19,960 nucleotides of DNA from Cylindrodendrum hubeiense (lineage: Eukaryota > Ascomycota > Sordariomycetes > Hypocreales > Nectriaceae), in the NCBI GenBank assembly GCA_014621425.1, contig JAANBB010000609.1, positions 1 through 19,960 of the forward strand. The letters are read 5' to 3'. Shown here in pieces: positions 9,210 to 17,300 of the stretch (the first letter of the stretch is position 1; every line of letters starts with the position of its first letter). The notes below the pieces were generated by a model, which saw only the letters and a list, made by a program, of their open reading frames with translations, was not told the origin of the DNA and made no database searches. The translations under genes and the position numbers were made by a program.

Positions 9210-11150
9210 TAATAAGGTCCTCAAATATAGGGTTTTAGTTATATTTTATAAAGTCTATAATCAGATCTTATTTCTCCTAAGTAAGGTCCTAATTCTAAAT
9301 AATAGACTAGCTATCTATTATTTCTATAATAAATCCCATCACTAGGGAATTAAAGAACCTCTTAATCCACATTATAATAAACTTCTTCACACCACCCAGA
9401 TATCCCATCTTCTAGACTAGCTTAGGAAGAAGAATAGCTTCCCTTCTACTAATCCAAGTCATACTAGATTCCAAGTCAAAATCAACATAACCTATTTCCC
9501 TATCCTTTTACAGCTCATAGCAATTATTAGGGAAATATCCTATTAGATAATAATAGAAGTATTATACCTATTAATTTCTATAGCTTATATTAATTATAAT
9601 ATCTTAGCTATTAGCTCGGGATAACCTATATAGGATAGAGTTATAACCAGGATTAGATAGAGAGTTAATAAATCTCTATTTCTTAATATTCTACTAGAAC
9701 ATTATCACTATCCTTACCTCTATATCCTCGTATTTCTATATAATATTAATACTTATCTTCTAGACTATCTAGGCTAGGTTATCAATAGCCAAGTCTATCA
9801 GGGCTTTTATTATAACTTATTTTAGTAAATCTAGATCTCTCTCCTCCCTCCCCCTTTCCTAATTATACTTTCTCTTTTAAGGTTCCTTAATAAGATTTTT
9901 AAAAGACTAGTCCCTTTCTAATAAATATATAATAAGATCTATTATCTTATTATATTATATAGATTATAGCTCTAAGACTATTATATTCTTCTATTAGTAT
10001 ACCTAGATAATAATTACCCGGGGAAGGATATAGAAAATAATATATAAATTATTCTCTTTAAACTTCTCTCTATTATTAAGGGCTTTATAGAGTTCTTAAT
10101 AGATCTTAAACTATATAAGAATATCCTTATTACTTATATTCCTTATAGATTGTATGTTTATCTTAAGGATTTTCTAGAGGGGCTAGACCTACTAATTCTT
10201 ATTCCCTTTCTTAAAAACTTCTCTTAGACTTTCTTTAGTCTCTAATTATATATACCTAAGGTTTTTCTCTACTTTTAATCTGATTTCTTCTTTAATAAAA
10301 TAAAGAAATAAAACCTATTTTATTTTATTTCTTTCTATTCTTCCTCTAATATAATTATTAAATCTATATAGAAAGCTAGAGATATTCTTTTTATTAAACT
10401 TATAATTAAAATAATATAAAGAGATAACTAAGATCACCCCGGACTCTATCTTATTCTAATTTATCTAATTAAATAGCTTAATATTAAGAGCCTTTACTTT
10501 ACTAATATTAGGTATAGATTTAACTAATATCTTAGCTAGAGAATACTCCTTTAATAAGATCAGAGCTAGTATTAACTTAGACTTTAAATATCCTTCCTTT
10601 TAAATTATTTTTAATATTAACTTATTAATAAATATCAAATAAGATATTTCCCTTTTTCTTTTCCTTTACTTTAACTTTAGGAGTAGAGCTAACCCTCCTA
10701 GAATATTAACCCTTTTCCTTCTAGATAGAGTATAAGTCTTATTCTTAAACATTACTAGTCAGTCACTTCCTTTACCTCCTAATAGTAATAAAATTTATAA
10801 TAAATAGTCCTTAACCCTCCCTCTAATTAAGAGAATTAAGACAGATAGAAAGAATATATAAAAGATATTCTTTTCTAGTTACTAGCTAATATAATTATAA
10901 TCACAGTCTATAAAAATAAAAATAAAAGGATAAGAGTTAAAATAGTATTTATAAATATTATTAATAATTTTTCTATTATTCTTATTATTAATATTATTAT
11001 TCTTATTACCTCCTATTTAATAATAAAGATAGTCTCCTTACTTATTATCTTCTTTTCTATTCTTTTCTATCTTTAAGCCTTTCTAATTCCCTCCCCATTA
11101 AATTATTAACCAGACTATAATAATCAGACTCTTATTATATATAATAACCT
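9210..11150 (-). pseudogene. Gag-like region with CCHC knuckle, gypsy 1
   Basis: Structural Gag protein of gypsy 1, read from about 11150 downward. Around 9560-9840 the frame (0 mod 3) is coherent: a helix-rich stretch including YEDIEVRIVIMF and LSNPGYNSILYRLSRANS leads straight into the zinc knuckle at 9520-9561 and on into 8746-9201. Further upstream (about 10300-11150) the frames are polar and rich in Asn, Lys, Arg, Ser and Tyr, as in the disordered N-terminus of fungal Gag, but stops and phase changes prevent a continuous reading. No start codon can be chosen with confidence. A capsid fold cannot be judged by eye. Confidence 0.6.
9520..9561 (-). pseudogene. CCHC zinc knuckle of Gag, three of four ligands mutated
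   Basis: The 14 codons 9561 to 9520 read Y-F-Y-Y-Y-L-I-G-Y-F-P-N-N-C. The spacing is exactly C-x2-C-x4-H-x4-C with positions 1, 4 and 9 now Tyr (TAC, TAT, TAT) and only the last Cys (TGC, 9520-9522) kept. Gly before the His position and the aromatic after it also fit retroviral nucleocapsid knuckles, which bind genomic RNA. Confidence 0.75.
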
Positions 11151-12000
11151 ATATAATAAGTAAAGCTATAACTATTCCTTACTTTATTTTTTCCTAGTCT
11201 CCCTCACCCTACTAATAGTAATTCACATATAATTAGCATTCTTAGCTTCTAATAGTATTATTATAACTACTTTTTACTATATAATATATATTATTAGATA
11301 TTTTCTAATCTTTTCTTACTTTCTTTTTCTCTAATATTCTTAATACTAATAAATTAATAAGATAATACTAGTTATATTATAGAGATTAGTTATTTATTTT
11401 CATTTTAACTAGTAAAACCTAAATAGAGGATCTTACTATTAAATAGCTAATTTCCAGTCCACTATCTTTACTACTTATAGGTTATATTTTAGGGGTTTAG
11501 TTAATCCTCTAATAGAATTATAATTTTCTAGTATCTCTTCCACTCTACAAATTCAATACAGACTATAATTTAAAAGTATATTTATTAATCCAGTCTTTAT
11601 TTTTCTAGAATTAACAGACTTATCACCCTACTATAAACTCCAAATAAAGTGGTAAGAAAAGGAATCTTAACCTAATATTAAAGTAAATACCCTCTTATAG
11701 AAATCCTTAATTAAGTGTCAATAATAAGTCTCCCTGAATCAGATATACACATAGACTATAACTAGAGCTATTAACTACTATCTCTTAATTCTGGGTTCTT
11801 AAGGAAGGAAAGTATCTAATTAGATACTTGGCTAAAGAAATAATAGTCTTTATATTAGCAAGGTATTAAAAATCGTGATTAATATAATAAAAATCCTAAC
11901 CTTAAAGACTCGAATATAACTAATAGTAAAGAAAATCGAGGGAAAATTACAAATTAATATAAGTAATATAGAAAATTAAGAAGACTCTGCTAGGAGGGCT
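11150..12000. other. Probable gypsy 1 leader/LTR zone, not resolved
   Basis: This lies between the Gag-like frames of gypsy 1 and the pogo-type transposase, so the 5' LTR and leader of gypsy 1 should be here. I could not fix TG...CA termini or a tRNA primer-binding site, and no second LTR copy is in the window for comparison. The stretch about 11500-11800 keeps more CA dinucleotides than its surroundings. A perfect 20-bp palindrome sits at 11810-11829. Confidence 0.4.
11810..11829. repeat. Perfect palindrome sharing its 18-bp core with 13443-13460
   Basis: AGTATCTAATTAGATACT (11811-11828) is its own reverse complement and is extended by one pairing base on each side. The identical 18 bases occur again at 13443-13460 inside the pogo-type pseudogene. 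Function unknown. Confidence 0.7.
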
Positions 12001-12039
12001 AGGGAAGGTCTTGTTCCTTTATCAAGCTATCCTTTTAAA

Positions 12040-12150
12040 AGGTTTTTCTTGTGTGTTAATACCTCGTGATCCCAAGGTCTCTAGTCAGAGATCTTCCCTT
12101 TTATCCGCTCTCCCGGACAGCCCCACATTTCTCGGCCCTTCCTGTCCGAT
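12040..12150. promoter_or_regulatory. GC-richer island with hairpin upstream of the transposase ATG
   Basis: Here the base composition jumps, with CCGC, CCCGG and CGGCCC, whereas the flanks are nearly all A/T. Just before the ATG at 12151 there is an inverted repeat, CGGACAG at 12114-12120 and CTGTCCG at 12142-12148. A smaller one, TCTCT-AGTC-AGAGA, lies near 12079-12092. The simplest reading is the 5' untranslated/terminal region of the pogo-type element. The alternative is one end of the gypsy 1 LTR read on the minus strand (TGTGGGG at 12127 downward, with a GATAAAAG box). No matching terminal inverted repeat was found near 13711-13900. Confidence 0.4.
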
Positions 12151-12753
12151 ATGGCAATCCCCGCCACTTTAATATCATAATCAAATACTAAGATAAGGAT
12201 TCTTCTTGCCCTTTAAACCCTTTAAAATAACCCAAAATTAAGTCTTCGATATACTATAATCATTTATAAGATTAATAAGTATAGGCTATATTACTGGTAG
12301 CAGGGTATTCAGTCTTAATATAATATTATTTCCAATTTGTAAAGACTAATTAATTTAGAGGAATAGATTATTATTCAATTTATTCTTGACCTAGATTTGC
12401 GAGGATTTTCCCTATAATTATATAGTATTGAAGAAATAGCTAACTGACTATTTACTGACCGTAATATATTATCTATTAGTAAGTACTGGGCTTTTAACTT
12501 TATTAGGTAATATCTAGAGCTTAAGATATATTTTTTTTATAAATATAACTATTAGAGAGCTAAATGTGAAGATCTAATTATTATTTATAATTAGTTTAAG
12601 TTTGTGGAGAATATAATTGTAAAATATAATATTATTCTAGCTAATATTTATAACTTTAATAAGATTAGTTTTATAATAAGTTTAATTATAAGTGAAATAG
12701 TTATTATAAGTATAAAAAGGTATAGAAACCTAAAATTAGTCTAGTCTAGAAAC

Positions 12754-13042
12754 TGGGTATCAGAGACTAAGCCTAGATTGCATAGACTTAGATAACTCCA
12801 GGTCCGAGGAGCTCCGGGACCAGCGAGCAACCTCATATTATTATTAGGAAGAAGTCTCTACTAGGGCGTAATTAGAGAAGACTTCCTATCCCTCCCTTAA
12901 GATTGACTCCTAGAACTAATTAATATTCACTCTTATTCTCTATAGAAGTCGCTACGGATATATAGCGAGCTCGCTCCTATAACTTAGATATATAATTTAG
13001 GATTCCCTCTTGTTAGACAAACTCAGGGCTTGCCCCTTATAC
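12754..13042. mobile_element. About 289-bp GC-richer insertion inside the transposase
   Basis: The transposase frame stops after the residues KLV-stop-SRN at 12753 and resumes after about 289 bp. The extra segment is not needed to encode the family's protein, because the conserved text on both sides abuts. Its base composition is close to balanced, against the strongly AT-rich pseudogene around it, and it keeps many CA, TG and CG dinucleotides. It contains a perfect 10-bp palindrome GCGAGCTCGC (12965-12974) and an imperfect one at 12801-12821. It begins TG but does not clearly end CA, has no obvious terminal inverted repeat, and a target duplication is not clear (GAAAC before, TATAC at the right edge). 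It may be a solo LTR, a SINE-like or a MITE-like element. Confidence 0.65.
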
Positions 13043-13432
13043 TAGGAATAGAATATAGTTATTTAGGCTATTAATATAAAAGGTTAAGTAATCTAGTTAT
13101 TTATTATAATTATAGGTTAATATTATCTTACTAATTAATATTAAGAAAGTAATCTCCTAGATAATTAGGCTATTATTATAACTAAAAATAGTTAGATTAA
13201 TAATAAGATAGGTCTTAAATGGATTAAGTATTTTAAGTAGTATATAAAGACCTAATTAAATAGTTATTATTATCTTTTAATTCTTAACAGGTATAAAAGT
13301 TATTATTTAGTTAACTTTAAGACCTATTATAAGGAAAATAATATTATTACACTTTATATATTGTTTTATTTATCTTATTTACTCTAGCCTCTTAATATCA
13401 GGTACTTTAAACTGCTTAAAATAGCCTATAAT

Positions 13433-13470
13433 TAATAAATAGAGTATCTAATTAGATACTCTATTAATTA
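13433..13470. repeat. Near-perfect 38-bp palindrome
   Basis: Centred between 13451 and 13452. All pairs match out to 13438/13465, one pair fails (13437/13466), and four more match to 13433/13470. Its core is identical to the palindrome at 11811-11828. It lies within the C-terminal part of the transposase pseudogene, in the Q-I-E-Y-L region, so it may be a by-product of RIP on coding sequence. Confidence 0.7.
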
Positions 13471-13711
13471 TATTTCTAAGAGTGATTTCTTTCTAGCCTT
13501 CTATACTATCTATAAAGCTATAATAATAGAAAGTAATATTAAGAGAGGTTTTAGAGAAATTAGACTTATTTCCCTTAACCCTAAAAATATACTCTCAAAG
13601 CTTAATATATAGTTATAGACTTTAATACCTATTAAGAAGGAGACTAGTCTTCCTAACCCTTGGGTTTTTATAATATTCTAGCTACTATATACAGGTGAAG
13701 GTATAGGGTAA

Positions 13712-14760
13712 GTAGGAATATATTAGGGTATAATCTAAGTAAACTAGGATATATACTAAATAAAGGGATTATAGGATCTAATAATATATAAACGAGAATA
13801 TCTATATAATTAAGTCTATTAATAGTTAAGGAATATATTTATCTAAAGTAAAATAGTTTATATATATAATAGGTAGAGTGATAGAGTGATAGAGTGTTAT
13901 GATTTATAGAGTGGTATGTTTCTGGAGTGCTATTAGTTTCTAGTATATTATTTTTTATATAATTAGCCTAGAGTATTTAGCCTGTAATAATAAAAAGAAA
14001 AGTAGGTTATAAATTATTATCTATAATGATTATCTAGTTATTATATAAGTTATAATATAATATCTCCCTTCTATTAATCTTATCCTAAGATTATATTATT
14101 AGGCTTATTATTTATTTTCCTAGTTAGTATAACTTATTCCTATAAATATTTAGAATGTTATATTAATATAATATCTAGCTATATATTCAAAACTTCATTC
14201 TATAAAGATATTAAATCTAATACTTTATCTTTTATTATTATTATNATAATAGGAGAATTAGCTAATATATTATATATAAGGTATTTTTAAAATAGAAAGT
14301 ATTATATTATATTTAATAATTCTATATAATATAATAAGTATATTAAGGATTATAAGATATATAATAGTATTTAGGTAATTTCTATTTATAGGTTTTTCTA
14401 TTTATATCTTTATATTTTATTAGTATTAATATGGTTTTTAGTAATAAAGTTAGTTAAATAAGAAAAGAAGCTTAAAAATAATAAAAGTAAAGTAAGTAAT
14501 AATTTATTAAAGTTTTATAATAAGCTAGTTATATTATAGTTATAAATAGTAATTATTATAAGTTAGTTAGACTGACTTTATAAAATATAGGGAAAGGTAA
14601 AGGTAAAGTATTCTAAGATAGTATATTAAGATTTCTAAGGGTTAGATAAAGAGAATAGATTAGTTTAGGTATTAAATATTTAGGAATAGATTATAATTTA
14701 AGACTTATAATTTATAAATATTCCTAGTAATATTAACTAATTATCCTTAAGTTTAGGTAT
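13712..14760. other. Interval with probable 3' LTR of the chromovirus
   Basis: No coding frame is recognisable. On the minus strand this lies directly downstream of the chromodomain of gypsy 2, where its 3' LTR should be. A candidate LTR edge is TGTTATGA at 13896-13903 (on the minus strand, an end in TAACA), but the other edge could not be found, possibly because RIP changed its TG to TA. One undetermined base (n) is present at 14245. Confidence 0.4.
13874..13897. repeat. Three-copy 8-bp tandem repeat
   Basis: TAGAGTGA, TAGAGTGA, TAGAGTGT in a row, immediately next to the candidate LTR edge TGTTATGA. A further TAGAGTGG follows at about 13907. Confidence 0.75.
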
Positions 14761-14789
14761 ATTTAATGGGCTTAATCTTTTATATAAGT

Positions 14790-14960
14790 TTTCTAGTATT
14801 ATATTTAGTGAAATTCTTTTAGAAGGTATTATATATAAATAAGGTTTTTAGGTAATTCCTATATATTTTTACTATCTAGATAGTTTTTCTATTTTATAAG
14901 ATATTTTATTTTTCTATTAATAATTCTTATCTTATAGATTTCCTTAACTTTATATTCTTC
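14790..14960 (-). pseudogene. Chromodomain, gypsy 2
   Basis: From the two Glu codons at 14955-14960 the frame reads EEYKVKEIYKIR, IKYLIK, a stop, KNYLDSKNI, a stop, then EL. This follows the chromodomain template EYEVEKILD-x-R...YLVKWKGY...NTWEP, with both Trp codons (KW and TW) now stop codons. A short tail, LLKEFH-like, continues to about 14760. Chromodomains of such elements bind methylated histone H3 and steer integration to heterochromatin. Loss of the cage Trp would abolish this. Confidence 0.85.
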
Positions 14961-15269
14961 TAGACTGTTAACTTTAGTCTTAGATTTATTATTAAACTTA
15001 ATGTAAATTATATCTTTAACTATCTTAAATAATAAGATATGGAAAACCAGGTAAAATCTAATTTTTAATAATAGATCTAATTTATAATTATTTTCTGATA
15101 TTTTTTATAGAATTTTATAGGGTCTAATATATTTATAATCTAGTTTTTTATTTATATATATTATTATGATATTTTTTATAATAAGTTAAATTATATCTCC
15201 CTCTGAAAAGGATAGTCCTTTTATCTATTTTGGATTATAGTATTTCTTTATTTGGGATCTGATAAATTC

Positions 15270-15850
15270 GAGTTCTATTTTTATTTCTTAGTATAGATTC
15301 TTGAGTTATTCTAATATAAGGATTGCTTTAGGGTTAATTAAATTGGGTTAACTTGCTTTATAGGCTTTAGTATTAAATCTAAAATTAGTAAATACTAAGG
15401 CAAGCTTTATATTTTTGTTCTTAGTTGTGTTATAGTTTAGCTATATAGTTAGGAGCTTTTTAACCCAGTTATCTTATTTGTAATTAATATAATAATAAAG
15501 GTATTATTCTAGTATTTAGTTTATTTATTCTATTTGGCTATTTACTTAGGGTCTTTAAATAGTAATGAGTTAGTAGTTTAATCCTATATATAATATTAGG
15601 GCTTGTCAAAATTTGGATGTAAATAGTGGTCCTCTATTAGAGAGTATTTCTGAAGATAATCTGTGAATATTAATAATATTCTATAAGAATATATAGGTAA
15701 ATTATTTAATATCTATTAATTCCTAGTAGGATATAAAATAGGAAAATTTTATGAATCTATTAATAATAACTAGAATATTATTATAGAAGATATCTATAAT
15801 TAGATCTCTAGATAGGGGTAGTTTAATAATAAAGTCTATTATAATAGAAT
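15270..15850 (-). pseudogene. Integrase, gypsy 2
   Basis: The core runs from IDFIIKLPL (first catalytic Asp kept, 15834-15836) through LVIINRFIKF to LSNRGPLFTSKF, stop, QAL. There the SDRG Asp is Asn (15636-15638) and the Trp after KF is TGA (15606-15608). The Glu of the QTER-like motif QIEQINQILE is kept (15528-15530), with 35 residues between the Asn and Glu, the classical D-x35-E spacing. Downstream come the DNWV helix, a stretch matching the YN...GxxPFF region, and FSEGDII and YIRPYKIL, equivalent to the GD-x-V and GPF/GPY strands. In frame with RNase H and the chromodomain. Confidence 0.9.
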
Positions 15851-16599
15851 CCCAGGATTACTTAGTAATTAGGAGAGATTATAATTCTCTATATAATTTA
15901 TATTATTTTATAGTGGACTTATAGTATAAGTTATACTAACTAATAATATCCTATATTATTTTCTTTATCTTAGGAAATTAATATATTAATTTAATTCTAT
16001 TAAGGGTTTTATTAATCCCTTAATATCTATATAGGGGGTATTTGTAAACTTTCTATATTAAATCAGGATATAGGTCTTCTAGTACTTAGAGTTTCTCGCT
16101 CTTATCTTTTAGTAGTAGTTTATTATTAAACTTCTAGATTTATTAGTATAATAGATTATTAGATTTAACTTAGAATATTATACTAATAGTTCTACTTAGT
16201 ATATATTTATTATAATATTAGATAGTATATTTAATAGTATTAGTAAGACTATATATATTATATATCTTTATAACTTTATTATATAGGGTATTAATATTAT
16301 TATTATATAATCTGTCTTTATAAATATCTTTCACTATCTTATATTTTAATCCTTCTAGAATAATAATATATTTATTCTAGTATCTAACTTTTCCTGTCCT
16401 TCTTTGATATTAATTTATAAAATCTATTATAGGGTCTATTTCTTAAATCTATTAGAGGTATTTAGGTTTTAGTTTTATCTTTTATATAGTAGTGATATAT
16501 TATTATTCTAGATATCCTTTTATATTAAAGTTTAAGATCTGATTATTAGTTTAGATCTTATCTTTATTAAAGTTAGATTATTAGTTAATAGTGTTTATA

Positions 16600-16960
16600 T
16601 AACTATTCTCTGTGCTTTTAATATAGATAATAATATAGTTAAATTTAGATAGGTATTTAGTATATTTAAGTTATTATTTATTAAGTTATTAGATAATAGT
16701 AAAGTATAAGATATTCTTATAGTTAGTGAAGATCTTAATTTTATATTTACTTTTAAGGAGATAATATTTAAATTCCTTAAATATATTAATTATTATAAGA
16801 AATTCTTTATTATAGATAGGATAATTAAGTTTAATATTATAATATTTATATAAGAAGAAAGTGATAGGGTATAATATTCTTATATTATTCTTTTATCTAA
16901 TTTAAGTACTTTAAATAAAGTCTGAGAAATTAGTTTTAAGCTTAATTTATCTATCTAGAT
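16600..16960 (-). pseudogene. RNase H, gypsy 2
   Basis: The text LKTNFSDFI corresponds to the LETDASDFA motif, with the first catalytic Asp as Asn (16929-16931). YPITFF, then NYPIYNKEFLIII, keeps the catalytic Glu (16803-16805). FTNYKNILYF matches the VLTDHKNL motif with Asp as Asn (16722-16724). LNKQQLKYTKYLSKFNYIIIYI matches the tail of the family's domain. Stop codons fall at Gln/Ser-type sites. Confidence 0.88.
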
Positions 16961-17129
16961 TAAATATAATTAGAATTAGTTTATTTAGGATTATTTCCTT
17001 GATTATATTAAATACTTTTTCTATAATAATATCCTATTAAAATAGTTCTCCTTTTTTTATAAATTATATTAGTAATATAATATATTTATTAAAGTTTTTA
17101 AGGAATTATTAATAATAATTTACAAATCC

Positions 17130-17300
17130 TAGGAATAATTAAATGTCTTTTAGGTATTTTAATTATAGCTATTTATTAATTATTATGATTTTCTTGAAAT
17201 TTATTTAATTTAATTATAGGAGATTATATATCCTAGAAATTTAACTTCTTAAATATAGAAATTATTCTTATTTAGTTTAACTAAGAGTTTAGTATCTTAT
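17130..17300 (-). pseudogene. Reverse transcriptase C-terminal part, gypsy 2
   Basis: The frame reads NNFYI, stop, EVKFLGYIISYN (codons about 17228-17265), matching the KCEF...V-x-FLGYIIS motif after the catalytic palm. One base out of phase further on it reads LFLGFVNYY (Gly at 17127-17129), matching FLGFANYYRRFI of the RT connection. The phase change falls near 17190. A YxDD box could not be placed convincingly upstream (about 17330-17400), where phase changes and AT-rich text blur the alignment. Confidence 0.75.

Larger units (their letters stand above)
4640..11150 (-). mobile_element. Ty3/gypsy retrotransposon 1, RIP-inactivated (gag-pro-RT-RNaseH-IN)
   Basis: The domain order on the minus strand, from high to low coordinate, is Gag with CCHC knuckle (9520-9561), protease-like segment (about 8000-8420), reverse transcriptase (6720-7330), RNase H (about 6050-6360), HHCC finger (5594-5710), DDE integrase core (5189-5520) and GPY motif (about 4660-4800). 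RT before RNase H before integrase is the Ty3/gypsy order; copia has integrase first. Phrases such as GILEPSY-, LRLIN-, PGIRRF- and HVPG-like segments place it in a widespread fungal gypsy lineage without a visible chromodomain. RT, RNase H and IN share one frame (codons ending 1 mod 3) and Gag/protease another (0 mod 3). LTRs could not be fixed: the 5' LTR should lie between about 11200 and 12130, and the 3' LTR may be left of the window. Confidence 0.9.
12151..13711 (+). pseudogene. pogo/Fot1-type DDE transposase, RIP-inactivated and interrupted
   Basis: Cut-and-paste transposase of the Tc1/mariner superfamily, pogo (Fot1) branch. From ATG 12151 (frame 1): an N-terminal psq-like HTH part (RILLAL...), then ILDLDLRGF, KYWAFNFIR (12481-12507) and RAKCED of the CENP-B/Tc5-type HTH, and IYNFNKISF, the family's IYNFDETGF with the first catalytic Asp as Asn (12658-12660). 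The frame is broken at 12753 by an insertion and resumes in frame 2 at 13043 (IVI, stop, AIN). It then reads LLILNRYKSY (family LLILDGHESH, Asp to Asn at 13286-13288), ENNIITLYILF and PLNIRYF (family PLDVGCF, Asp to Asn at 13394-13396), and a C-terminus ending PNPWVF near 13670. About 425 codons in all without the insert, slightly short for the family. TAG/TAA occur at former Gln, Trp and Arg sites. Confidence 0.92.
14760..17300 (-). mobile_element. Ty3/gypsy retrotransposon 2, chromovirus, truncated and RIP-inactivated
   Basis: The domain order on the minus strand, from high to low coordinate, is RT C-terminal part (about 17130-17300), RNase H (about 16600-16960), integrase (about 15270-15850) and chromodomain (14790-14960). 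This is a different lineage from gypsy 1: its integrase has D-x35-E and SDRG-type motifs and it carries a C-terminal chromodomain, the mark of chromoviruses, which target marked chromatin. RNase H and integrase share one frame (2 mod 3). The RT piece above about 17195 is in frame 1 mod 3, which implies an indel. RT fingers/palm, protease and Gag cannot be found; recognisable similarity fades between 17300 and 17420, so the 5' half is missing or unreadable. Confidence 0.9.

Noticed and set aside
12754..13042. Spliceosomal intron of the transposase
   Set aside because: The segment begins TG rather than GT at the frame break, has no clear AG end at the resumption point, and is more GC-rich than the exons. 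Related transposases are normally uninterrupted here.
13011..13042. TGTTAGAC as the start of a full LTR
   Set aside because: It resembles a common fungal LTR start, but transposase coding resumes only about 30 bp later, leaving no room for an LTR in that direction; reading the other way gives no matching start.
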